DNA from: RBC074 sp964470555
Lineage (GTDB): Bacteria; Acidobacteriota; Blastocatellia; RBC074
Direction of reading: 5' to 3'
DNA: 64,000 nucleotides
Assembly (NCBI GenBank): GCA_964470555.1
Contig: CAYYDG010000010.1
Span: forward strand, 1 to 64,000
The position numbers and the translations under genes were made by a program. Under the pieces are notes generated by a model. That model searched no databases. It had not been told where the DNA came from and worked only from the letters and a program-made list of their open reading frames with translations. This document shows positions 42,644 to 55,206 of this stretch, piece after piece (the stretch's first letter is position 1; every line of letters begins with the position of its first letter).

Positions 42644-44542
42644 GTGCGAAGCACAATCATTCTTTCAGCCTTTTTTTTGCTGGTCGTCGGAGTTGGTTCC
42701 GCGAAAGCTCAACCTGAAAAGCCGGATTCGAACCGGACGAGTTCGCCATCCGCCCAGTCATCGCCACAATCTCCTGCTCAAACCAAACCTGCTGAAACTG
42801 TCGCTCCTGATGTTCTGATTCCGCAGGACAAACCGCTGGGCGCGGCAGGCGCTTCGCGCGACAAACGCAAACCTTCGGCAGAAGACGCCGAGTTCATGGT
42901 GATTCGCGATCGCTGGCGCATTGGAGTTCCCGACGATCCGCGCTTCACCAAAGGCGATATTTTGAATCCTTATCGTCAGAACGTGCTGAAAGGCGATTAT
43001 CCGATCATCGGCAACAGCATATTCATGAATATCTCGCTGGCCAGCGAGAGCGATTTCACCATGCGCCGCATTCCAGTGCCGCAGGATGTCAGTTCCGAAC
43101 GGCCTGGCAGTTTTGAGTTTTTCGGACGCGGACGTCAGGAACTATTCAATCAAAACTTCATTTTTTCGCTGGACTTGTTTCAGGGCGATACTTCGTACAA
43201 ACCGGCGGATTGGCGTTTCAAGGTCACAGGCATCGCCAATTTCAATCTGCTCAACGTGCGCGAACGCGGCATCACCAACATTGACGTACGACGCGGCACG
43301 TTGCGCCGAGACGGATTCAATTCCATCGAAGAAGTCTTTTTTGAATACCGGCTGGGCGATACGACCAAAATACTTCCCTTCCTGCGCGGCAAAGGCAGCC
43401 AGAAAGGCCGTTCGCCGGAATTCGACACAACTTCGGTGCGCGTGGGCATTCAACCGTTCACCAGCGATTTTCGCGGCTTCATTTTCAGCGATTCAAATCT
43501 TGGCGCCCGGCTGTTTGGCAATTTCAAAAACAATCGTTGGCAATACAATCTGGCGTATTTCAACATGCTGGAAAAAGAGACCAACAGCGGATTGAATACC
43601 ATCAATTTCGCCGAAACGGATTTCCGCAACCAGCAGGTATACATCGCCAACATCTATCGCCAGGACACTTTTGTGCTGGGTTACACCACGCAATTCAGTT
43701 TGCATTACAGCGACGACCGCGCAACCACCGAATATGACCAGAACGGATTTCTGGTTCGTCCGGCGCGCATTGGCCGGGTCACTCCGCACAGAGTCCGATC
43801 AGGATATTTCGGCTGGACTGGCGACGGGCATTTCGGTCGCATGAACATCACCCACGCCGCTTATCAGGTGATTGGCCGCGACACATTCAATCAAATCGCC
43901 AATCGCGCCACGCGCATCAACGCGCAAATGGCCGCCGCCGAACTTTCCATTGATTACGACTGGCTGCGATATCGCGTCGGCGTGTTTTACAGTTCGGGCG
44001 ATTCCAAACCTCTGGACGACACCGCGCGCGGTTTCGACGCCATTCTGGACAACACCAGTTTTGCAGGCGGCAAATTCAGTTTCTGGAATTCGCAGGCTCT
44101 GAGATTGACGCAAACCGGCGTCGCGCTGGTCGAACCGCGCAGCCTGGTTCCTTCGCTTCGCAGCAGCAAAATTCAGGGACAGGCCAATTTCGTCAATCCG
44201 GGTTTGACCTTGTACAACGCCGGAATTGACGTGGAGGTGACTCCCAAACTGCGCAGTTTTTTGAACTACAACTACCTGAGATTCAATCGCACCGAACCTT
44301 TGGAATTGGCGCTGTTTCAACCGGCGGTTCGTCACGAAATCGGGCACGATCTGGGCGTCGGTTTCATTTACCGTCCGCTGTTGAACGAAAACATCGTCAT
44401 CGTCGGCGGCGCGTCGGGATTGCGTCCCGGAGTCGGATTCACGGACATCTTCAGTTCGAATTGCAACGGTTTGCCGCGAGGCTGCGGCGCAGGCGCGCCA
44501 ACGTTGTGGGCGACGTTTGTCACAGTCAAGTTCGTGTACTGA
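42644..44542 (+). CDS. outer-membrane beta-barrel protein
   Basis: 632 residues with GTG start at 42644 and a GGGGAG upstream. Signal peptide 1-23 (cleavage after AKA), then a Pro/Ser/Gln-rich linker (25-60), a conserved DRWRIGVPDDPRF segment, and from about 110 to the end alternating polar/aromatic strands typical of a large barrel. The C-terminal residue is aromatic (VTVKFVY), as the BAM complex requires. It has no TonB box or plug domain that I can see, so it is more porin-like. It stands before a ten-haem cytochrome, suggesting a conduit role, but this is inference. Confidence 0.8.
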   Translation: MRSTIILSAFFLLVVGVGSAKAQPEKPDSNRTSSPSAQSSPQSPAQTKPAETVAPDVLIPQDKPLGAAGASRDKRKPSAEDAEFMVIRDRWRIGVPDDPRFTKGDILNPYRQNVLKGDYPIIGNSIFMNISLASESDFTMRRIPVPQDVSSERPGSFEFFGRGRQELFNQNFIFSLDLFQGDTSYKPADWRFKVTGIANFNLLNVRERGITNIDVRRGTLRRDGFNSIEEVFFEYRLGDTTKILPFLRGKGSQKGRSPEFDTTSVRVGIQPFTSDFRGFIFSDSNLGARLFGNFKNNRWQYNLAYFNMLEKETNSGLNTINFAETDFRNQQVYIANIYRQDTFVLGYTTQFSLHYSDDRATTEYDQNGFLVRPARIGRVTPHRVRSGYFGWTGDGHFGRMNITHAAYQVIGRDTFNQIANRATRINAQMAAAELSIDYDWLRYRVGVFYSSGDSKPLDDTARGFDAILDNTSFAGGKFSFWNSQALRLTQTGVALVEPRSLVPSLRSSKIQGQANFVNPGLTLYNAGIDVEVTPKLRSFLNYNYLRFNRTEPLELALFQPAVRHEIGHDLGVGFIYRPLLNENIVIVGGASGLRPGVGFTDIFSSNCNGLPRGCGAGAPTLWATFVTVKFVY

Positions 44543-44641
44543 ATCCAACGGCGGCTGCCAGACCGTACACACGGCAGACCGCGCCACACGGCGATTCAAG
44601 CATCCCTGTCCCAACTCAAACTTCTCACTGGAGGAATTTCC

Positions 44642-45022
44642 ATGTCACCCGAAGCAGTCACCGAAGTCGTCAACGAGTATTTCGATGCGATCTGCAATCT
44701 GGATTGCGAAGCCTGGATCGCCACTTTCGCCGCTGACGCCGTCAGTCACGAACCCGGAAATCCGCTGGTCGGACACGACGCACTGCGAGCATTTTTCAAC
44801 GGAGTCGCTGCCGGATTTGAAACCATAGAAATGCGTCCGGATCGGATTTTCGTTGTCGGCAATGAAGCCGGCGTCAAATGGTCGGCCAGCGGCACAGGAA
44901 AAACCGGGCGCACCGTCAAGTTTGAAGGCGTGGATGTGTTCACGCTCAATGACGACGGCAAGATTCAAACGATGAAAGGTTTCTGGGACCCGGCGGCAAT
45001 GATGTCTCAATTGATGTCTTAA
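44642..45022 (+). CDS. SnoaL-like/NTF2-fold protein
   Basis: 126 residues of the SnoaL/ketosteroid isomerase-like fold: EVVNEYFDAICNLDCEAWIATFAADAVSHEP followed by PLVGHDALRAFF. No signal peptide. Such proteins bind or isomerise small hydrophobic molecules; the catalytic identity cannot be inferred. GGAGG lies 6 nt before the ATG. It lies 99 bp after the barrel gene, in the same direction. Confidence 0.85.
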   Translation: MSPEAVTEVVNEYFDAICNLDCEAWIATFAADAVSHEPGNPLVGHDALRAFFNGVAAGFETIEMRPDRIFVVGNEAGVKWSASGTGKTGRTVKFEGVDVFTLNDDGKIQTMKGFWDPAAMMSQLMS

Positions 45023-45070
45023 GTTTGTGTTCTGATGAACTGATTTGCCGCCAATTTGGTTTGGTAGTTT

Positions 45071-45331
45071 ATGCCGGTTATTTCCAAATTTTATGGAATC
45101 ATGATTCGGATGTATTTCGATGATCACGCTCCACCACATTTCCATGCAGTTTATGGCGGCAAGGAAATACAAGTTGGAATTTCTCCGATAAAGATTCTTG
45201 AAGGCGATGCCCCAAAGCGCGTGCAATCCATGGTGTTGGAATGGGCGGCATTGCATCAGGACGAGCTACTTGCTGATTGGGAGCGATGCCATAACGCACA
45301 GGCTCCGCTTCCGATTGAGCCATTGGATTAA
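45071..45331 (+). CDS. DUF4160 protein
   Basis: 86 residues with the family pattern IRMYFDDHAPPHFHAVYGG...EIQVGISPIKILEG. DUF4160 genes very often stand next to a DUF2442 gene, as here with 8 bp between. The pair is suspected to be a toxin-antitoxin-like or small regulatory unit but this is not established. Confidence 0.88.
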   Translation: MPVISKFYGIMIRMYFDDHAPPHFHAVYGGKEIQVGISPIKILEGDAPKRVQSMVLEWAALHQDELLADWERCHNAQAPLPIEPLD

Positions 45332-45339
45332 CAAAGAGT

Positions 45340-45621
45340 ATGTACACCATAGAGCAAATCAAACCTTTACCGGACTTCCTCCTGGAACTGAAGTACAGCG
45401 ATGGTGGAGTCGTCATCGCTGACTTTAAGCCTGTCATCGCCAAAGGTGGCGTTTTTGCCGGTTTGGCCGATCCATTGTTTTTCAATCAGGTCAGGCTAGG
45501 CGAGCGAGGGCGATCCGTCGAATGGCCTGATGAGTTGGATTTCTGCGCTGATTCGTTTCGGGTTGGCCTGACAGTTGAAAGCAACAAAGTCATAGAAACC
45601 GCTTTCGCAAAAGCATACTGA
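45340..45621 (+). CDS. DUF2442 protein
   Basis: 93 residues: PLPDFLLELKYSDGGVVIADFKPVI at the N-terminus and a FFNQVRLGERGRSVEWPDELDFCADS segment, both typical of DUF2442. It is the partner of the DUF4160 gene 8 bp upstream. No signal peptide or DNA-binding motif is evident. Confidence 0.88.
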   Translation: MYTIEQIKPLPDFLLELKYSDGGVVIADFKPVIAKGGVFAGLADPLFFNQVRLGERGRSVEWPDELDFCADSFRVGLTVESNKVIETAFAKAY

Positions 45622-45690
45622 TGTTTTTCTTCCCCCTTGATTGATTGACCGTCGGAGCGCAACCGCGCCTGACTTTAGCCGTGAAGTTTT

Positions 45691-49737
<4,047 letters not shown>

Positions 49738-49744
49738 ATTCAAA

Positions 49745-49771
49745 GTCTGACAAGCTGGCGGCTGGTCAGAC
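49745..49771. repeat. single REP-like palindrome
   Basis: GTCTGAC (49745-49751) pairs with GTCAGAC (49765-49771), with AGC/GCT inside, the same layout as the units at 6158-6237. The fourth arm base is T paired with A here but C paired with G there, so the stem is kept by a compensatory change. It lies between the cytochrome stop and the next gene. Confidence 0.65.
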
Positions 49772-49794
49772 ATATTTCACCGGAGAATTCATTC

Positions 49795-50304
49795 GTGAAA
49801 AAACCATTGTTGATGATCGTCTCGTTCGCCCTGTTCATCTTGCTGACCGTTACCGCTGCGGCTCAGGAAAAACCCAAAATTGACAAGGCTTCCGCCACCA
49901 AGATCGTGCAGATGTTGGAAGATTCCGGCCACACCTACGGCAAATCCGCCGACAATGTCTGGGTAGTCAAATTTCGTGGCAATACGCTTGACGACATTGG
50001 CGTCATCACTATCGGCCACGAAAACATGCTGATCATGGTTGCGGTGATCGCCGAAAAGAAAGATTTCAAAGCCACGCCGGAATTGATGATGAAACTGTTG
50101 CGGCTGAATGACGATTACGATCGGCTCAAAGTCGGCATTGATAAAGACGGCGACATGTTCGTCCGCATTGATCTGAGCTTGCGCGTCACCGATTCGGAAG
50201 AATTCAAACTCAACGTCGAACAGATTTCCGCCGCTGCGGATGAAATCGCCACGGCTATCAAACCATTTATGGTCGCGGCTCCAATCAAAAAACCGGTCAA
50301 ATAA
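49795..50304 (+). CDS. secreted YbjN/CesT-like small protein
   Basis: 169 residues, GTG start with GGAG 9 nt upstream. Signal peptide about 1-23 (cleavage near AAA-QE). The mature part (LEDSGHTYGKSADNVWVVKFRGN, then helices) resembles the YbjN/type III chaperone-like fold, which normally is cytoplasmic; here it is exported. It follows the decahaem protein by 57 bp and is probably co-transcribed. Function unknown. Confidence 0.7.
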   Translation: MKKPLLMIVSFALFILLTVTAAAQEKPKIDKASATKIVQMLEDSGHTYGKSADNVWVVKFRGNTLDDIGVITIGHENMLIMVAVIAEKKDFKATPELMMKLLRLNDDYDRLKVGIDKDGDMFVRIDLSLRVTDSEEFKLNVEQISAAADEIATAIKPFMVAAPIKKPVK

Positions 50305-50318
50305 TCGGAGTTACTCTT

Positions 50319-51209
50319 ATGAAACAAATTTCGTTCGCCCTGTTGTTTACCTTGATGTTGAGTTCGGCAGCGCTGGCACAGGTTCGCGTCCTGCCCGGCA
50401 CGGTCAAGGAAACCCGCCGAACCGACGGTTTTTTCAACCGGCTGGAAATAGAAATGCGTCTGGTTGGAGATGCGCTGGATCAGGTCAAAGGACTTCGCGT
50501 TCTGGTCACCAAAGCCGTTGACGAAACCGGCAAAAACCTGATTGAAGAAGGAAAACGAGAGGACGATTTCAAGGAACTGGATTCGGACGGGCAAAACGCG
50601 AAGGTGGACATCGAATTGAAAAATGCCGCCCGACGCGCCGAAGTCATTTCGGAAATTTCAGGCATGCTGGAAATCTTCACGCCTCAAAAAGACCCGCGCT
50701 CGATAGTTGTACTGCCGGGAATTATGAAAACGACAGGCAAACCACTGGTCAATGCTTCGCTCAAGGCTTCAGGTCTGGAAATCATCGTCTGGACCAGGGA
50801 AGAATACGAAGCCCGTCGAAAAACGGAAGAAGAAAGAATCAAAAAAGAGTTTGAAGAACGCCGCAAAAAAGCCAGCAAGGAAGAGCAGGCCGAACTAGGT
50901 GATGCGCTGGCTGATGGATTGATGAAAATTTTCGGCGGCTTGTTCAGTTCCTTTACTGAAATCGGCGAAAACGGAATCGCGCTGCAAATCAACGATCCGC
51001 AATCGAAACTGATAAGCATCGAATTTGAAACCGCCGACGGCAAAGCCATCAAACGCCAGAGCCGAATGACCATGGGATCCAAGCCGCAGACTCAAATCTA
51101 TGAGTTCGCGGAAAAACTGCCCGCCAACGCACGAATCAAGGTATATCAATTGACGCCCAAAGCCTTGACCAAGGTTCCGTTCAAATTGACCAACGTGCCC
51201 TTGCCTTAA
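50319..51209 (+). CDS. secreted protein of unknown function, coiled-coil centre
   Basis: 296 residues with a signal peptide (about 1-20, cleavage after LAQ). A beta-rich N-terminal domain is followed by a long charged helix (about 155-195: TEEERIKKEFEERRKKASKEEQ) and a C-terminal beta domain with EFETADGKAIKRQSR. No family recognised. CGGAG lies 9 nt before the ATG. It starts 14 bp after the YbjN-like gene and ends the operon before a strong terminator. Confidence 0.7.
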   Translation: MKQISFALLFTLMLSSAALAQVRVLPGTVKETRRTDGFFNRLEIEMRLVGDALDQVKGLRVLVTKAVDETGKNLIEEGKREDDFKELDSDGQNAKVDIELKNAARRAEVISEISGMLEIFTPQKDPRSIVVLPGIMKTTGKPLVNASLKASGLEIIVWTREEYEARRKTEEERIKKEFEERRKKASKEEQAELGDALADGLMKIFGGLFSSFTEIGENGIALQINDPQSKLISIEFETADGKAIKRQSRMTMGSKPQTQIYEFAEKLPANARIKVYQLTPKALTKVPFKLTNVPLP

Positions 51210-51233
51210 CATCGCCAAGGCTCTGTAAACTTG

Positions 51234-51270
51234 AAAGGCTCGCCATTGCATAACGGCGAGCCTTTTCCGT
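51234..51270. terminator. bidirectional Rho-independent terminator
   Basis: A perfect 11-bp stem, AAAGGCTCGCC (51234-51244) with GGCGAGCCTTT (51255-51265) and a 10-nt loop, with T tracts on both strands. It separates the convergent secreted-protein and patatin genes. Confidence 0.82.
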
Positions 51271-51291
51271 GCCTGAAGCTTCGACAGACAA

Positions 51292-54200
51292 TCAGTCTGT
51301 GGTTTTCTTTGAGTTGTTCACTTCTTCATTGGCCGTTGCAGGTTTGGCTTTCTCTCCAACAGTCTCTTTTACCCGGTCAAACAGTCTTTTCAAATTGATC
51401 TGCTCAACGTTTTTGCCGCAGATGGAATCAATGACAGCTTCGCCCAAAGTGCGATAACTCTCGAACTGGGATTCGCTGTACATCTGATCGCCAGTGGTTT
51501 CGTGCGGGAACGTCGGATTGGCTTTGGCGTAATTCAGCACGTCAGGAGGCTCGGAACCGCGAATCGTCGGTTTCAAGTACAACAGCCAGCCATTTTCGGC
51601 CTTGTCGCCGTCCACCGCTTTGTAATTGATTTCGGCCAGCGAGAAATATTGTCCTCCGTCATCTTTGCCGTCTTTGGTGAACAAGGTCTCGGCTTTCAGG
51701 CGCGGTCGTATTTTCACCCCCTGCTTGAACTCGATCGGCACGCCCAGATCAATCTGGATTTTCCGCACCGCGCTGCCTAAATCCTCGAAGGCAAAATCGC
51801 CATCGGCACTGGCATCACTGAGAACGATCAGGTGACAGCGGCGCATGATCATTTCGCACAACGCCAGGTTTTCAAAATGCCCACCGTCCGACAGGTACAC
51901 ATAAGCGTGATTAGCGTTGGTTCTGCCAAAGGTTTCGGCAATCAGCGAATATGGAGCAAACGTGGGGCTTGGCATTTGATAAGTCTTGTTCCCGGCTTTG
52001 CCCGGATTGCCCAGCCACCAGCCCAGTCGGACGTTAAACAGTGCCAGAAGAAACGTAACCACCGATGACGAGTGATACCCCATGTTTGGGCTGGCCGCCG
52101 CGCCGGAAATGGCCACTGAAGTGCCCAAGCTGATGGCGCTGATCGGGCGATCCGACATCAATTGGCGAATCTTTTTGTTGTTTAACGCATATTCGTGAGA
52201 ATGGCGGTACCCCAGGTTGAAGCTGCCGGAATGCAGCGGCGAAATCGTGAAACTCTGAGCTTTGCGATCCTGCCAGGCCAGTTCTTCGCCGCCGACCAGA
52301 TTCAAGGCGATGTTGACGATATGCAGTGGACGTGGATGTTTCATGCTCGCTTGCAGGTTTTCGATTTCGTCTTCAAAGGCTTGGTCCAGGATCATCCGGT
52401 TCAATTGCAAGCGCTTCAACTGCTTCATCAGTTCTTCCGAACCTTCGTCGCAACCAACCGATTCCATGAAATCCTGGCGCACCTGATCGAAAACACGCGC
52501 AAACTTGGCTCGTTCTTCGGGCGAAAAAGCCGGGTTGGCAGACAGCGGAGCCCCTTGCACCAACCGGTTGAAACCGTCGGCCAGCGATTGTTTGGCCAAC
52601 GATTCCAGTCGCTTTCGTTCATCGGCGGTGGTTTCGTCGGCAACATACGCCTGCAACAATTTCTTGGTCGGTTCTGGAAACTGATCCCAAACCAGCGCCG
52701 AAATGTCGTGATATTTACCGCCCGCTTCGGTGCCCGTCAGCTTGCCAATCAGCGCCCCCAGCTTTTCCTGCTTGAAACTGTCGCTGTAATACAAATCGGT
52801 GACGAGTTCATGCATTTGCAGGTTGTCGCGTTCGTCCAATCCCGTGAAGGGATTCGGAAACCGCTCGCGGCTGCTACGCGAAGCGCCGAGGTAAGCGCGC
52901 ACCAGCCGATCCCTGTAAGCCGCATGTAGAGAAAAACCATTGATGTTGATGAAAAATCCCATCAACACTCCTACTCCGACAACCGCCAGCGTACTCCAGA
53001 AAACGACTCGCGAAGGCGTGTAGAAAAGCACGCGCCAATGGTACAGAGATTGGTCGGCAAACAGGTTTTGCCACAGATTGTTTGATCCAAGCTGGGTGAA
53101 AAATTTTTTCGCTTCGTCGCCAAACGAAAAGAACACACTCTGCCAACTGCCTGACGAACCGATTGTAGCCAGTTTTGTGCAAAGCCCTGCAATGCCCAAC
53201 GTGGAAATCAACGACAGCGTCACCAGAATGAATGCCGCAAACAAGGGCGCAGCCAGCGACAACCCGATGTCAACGGATTTGGCCATCGGCCCTTTTTCTT
53301 CCTTTTTCTTGGCTTCTTTCTTGTTGGCGTCAGTTTCTTCGCTTTTGCCGCCGAACAAAGTCAACGCGCCGGAACCTATGCCCAGCGAAGTCAGCAGCGA
53401 TTTCATTTTCGCGCCCCAGTATTCATTTTCGGACAACAATGCTTGGGGAGCCAGAATGACCAGTGCGCAAATCACCGCCCAAACCAAAATGGCAATCAGC
53501 ATCCATCCACCTGCGCGCGCCAACCATTCCCGGTCGGCATCGCTGGTGATGTAACTGGCCAGACCAGTGTACAGCGTCCCTATCATCAGAAAGGTCAACA
53601 GAAACGCTGGCGCGGCAAAACAGGTAAACATCGCCGCGGAGGAAGCCGCAGACGAACTGGCTTTGATCGGAGAGGTAAAGCAACTCATCGTTACCAGATA
53701 CAGACAAGCGCCGCCCAGAAATCCCGTAATCAGGCTGAAGGCCAAATCCCACCCGCCGACTCGTACCCAGATACGCGAAATCACGAACCCCAGCAGATGG
53801 AACAGCGTGCCGAACAAGGCAAAACACAGCCACATCGGCAACTGCCGGATCGAATTCAAAAACCCGGCCCGATCCGTCCACCATTCCAGCCCTTTGGCGA
53901 CAGCCGCCGCCATGTTGTTCTGATTGGCAACATCGTTCAGGTTCAAACTCCAAACCCAAAATGCGCTGGCTGTTATCGCCGACAGCCATAGCGGCAACAA
54001 GCACAGAATCAGAAACCAACCTTCTTTGCGATAGGGTGACGCCGCTCCGCGTCTTCCTTTCAAACTTCCGGTCAGGCTTGGCCGATTGGTGATGATGTAT
54101 CCCGTCGCCCATCCGCCACACGCCAGGCTGACCAGCAAGGCTACGCCCGGCAACCACCCCGGCGGGTTTTCCCAGGCGGCCATCGCCATCGTCAGACGCG

Positions 54201-54879
54201 GAATCGCCAACACGCCCAGCATCAATGGAATCAGCACGGACCAGTTCAGCAACAAATTTCGCAGGTAAATGCCCACCAGCGTCCAGGTGTCGGCGGAAAG
54301 GAGACTGAAACTGGGACTCATGTACCGGCTGTAGCTGCGAAGGTGTCGAATGGTTTCCGGTTCGGGATTGACAGCAGAAACGCCGCCGCGTTTGCGCGCT
54401 TGGCCGAGTTGGCTTGGGTTGGCTTGGTCGCCGCCGCCATCTTCTTCGGTGATGCCGGACAATCCTTCCTGCACGCGCGCCATGCCTTGCCGGTGAATCC
54501 ACGCTGACAGCCAACTGCCGATGTATCCTCCGCCAGACACCGTCGAAAGAAAATGAAACTGGCCGAGCTGGATGCCGTTCCGCGCCAACCCTTGCAACAC
54601 CCCCAGCGCAAACGTCGCGCTGCGAATGCCACCGCCGGAAAAACAAATCGCCGCGCGTTTGTCGCCTTCCGTATGCAGCCATTTGTAAAAATCGGTCACC
54701 AATTCTTTGTCTATTCGTTCGCCCCGTACGGATTCGTCCAGGTGGGCAAACTGCGCAGCGTACTGTTCGCGCCTGCGCTGAAAATGAGCTTCAACCTTTT
54801 CGTCGAAAGGCTTATTGACGGTCTGATGCTTGTATTCTTCGGTCAGCACGTCGAACAGTGACAGGAGTGATTTGTTCAT
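51292..54879 (-). CDS. patatin-like phospholipase with a large inserted membrane domain
   Basis: 1195 residues. The patatin oxyanion loop CFSGGGIRSATF (79-90) and the nucleophile-type STVSGGGYIGSW (112-123, Ser115 the best candidate) are at the N-terminus. The matching DGG motif with the catalytic Asp, YVYLSDGGHFENLALCE, comes only near residue 998. Between them lie about nine membrane helices (about 210-650) and a soluble helical part. It should be an integral-membrane lipid acyl hydrolase. The first ATG is used; the neighbour beyond is divergent. Confidence 0.85.
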   Translation of the reverse strand: MNKSLLSLFDVLTEEYKHQTVNKPFDEKVEAHFQRRREQYAAQFAHLDESVRGERIDKELVTDFYKWLHTEGDKRAAICFSGGGIRSATFALGVLQGLARNGIQLGQFHFLSTVSGGGYIGSWLSAWIHRQGMARVQEGLSGITEEDGGGDQANPSQLGQARKRGGVSAVNPEPETIRHLRSYSRYMSPSFSLLSADTWTLVGIYLRNLLLNWSVLIPLMLGVLAIPRLTMAMAAWENPPGWLPGVALLVSLACGGWATGYIITNRPSLTGSLKGRRGAASPYRKEGWFLILCLLPLWLSAITASAFWVWSLNLNDVANQNNMAAAVAKGLEWWTDRAGFLNSIRQLPMWLCFALFGTLFHLLGFVISRIWVRVGGWDLAFSLITGFLGGACLYLVTMSCFTSPIKASSSAASSAAMFTCFAAPAFLLTFLMIGTLYTGLASYITSDADREWLARAGGWMLIAILVWAVICALVILAPQALLSENEYWGAKMKSLLTSLGIGSGALTLFGGKSEETDANKKEAKKKEEKGPMAKSVDIGLSLAAPLFAAFILVTLSLISTLGIAGLCTKLATIGSSGSWQSVFFSFGDEAKKFFTQLGSNNLWQNLFADQSLYHWRVLFYTPSRVVFWSTLAVVGVGVLMGFFININGFSLHAAYRDRLVRAYLGASRSSRERFPNPFTGLDERDNLQMHELVTDLYYSDSFKQEKLGALIGKLTGTEAGGKYHDISALVWDQFPEPTKKLLQAYVADETTADERKRLESLAKQSLADGFNRLVQGAPLSANPAFSPEERAKFARVFDQVRQDFMESVGCDEGSEELMKQLKRLQLNRMILDQAFEDEIENLQASMKHPRPLHIVNIALNLVGGEELAWQDRKAQSFTISPLHSGSFNLGYRHSHEYALNNKKIRQLMSDRPISAISLGTSVAISGAAASPNMGYHSSSVVTFLLALFNVRLGWWLGNPGKAGNKTYQMPSPTFAPYSLIAETFGRTNANHAYVYLSDGGHFENLALCEMIMRRCHLIVLSDASADGDFAFEDLGSAVRKIQIDLGVPIEFKQGVKIRPRLKAETLFTKDGKDDGGQYFSLAEINYKAVDGDKAENGWLLYLKPTIRGSEPPDVLNYAKANPTFPHETTGDQMYSESQFESYRTLGEAVIDSICGKNVEQINLKRLFDRVKETVGEKAKPATANEEVNNSKKTTD

Positions 54880-55206
54880 TGGTGAGCCTCTGCCCTCAGC
54901 AAAACTCCGAGGGCCATAAAACTACGGTTGATGAGGTGCGTTCGAACAACCCGAAAAAAGTCTTTCGATTGGGTAAAGCTGCGCGGAGACAACTTGCTTA
55001 CAACAATAAAGCTGATTAGCTGAGACGGCGGGAATCTAGCTCAAGCGTTTTGCAGCGTCAATCAAAGTTTGGACCGTCGGCAATTTTCTTCCCGGATTGA
55101 ATTTTCGACTTGTGCGAAAGCCGCTTTGCTGTTTTCGCGTTTCCATTTACAGTCCAACTCATCAAGGTGTTACCGATCAAACAAAACGATTATTGAAGGG
55201 ATCAAA
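54880..55206. other. intergenic region between divergent genes
   Basis: About 330 bp separating the patatin and PIG-L genes, which diverge. A GCCCTC/GAGGGC hairpin sits at 54893-54915. No clear promoter pair or RNA gene was found. Confidence 0.4.
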
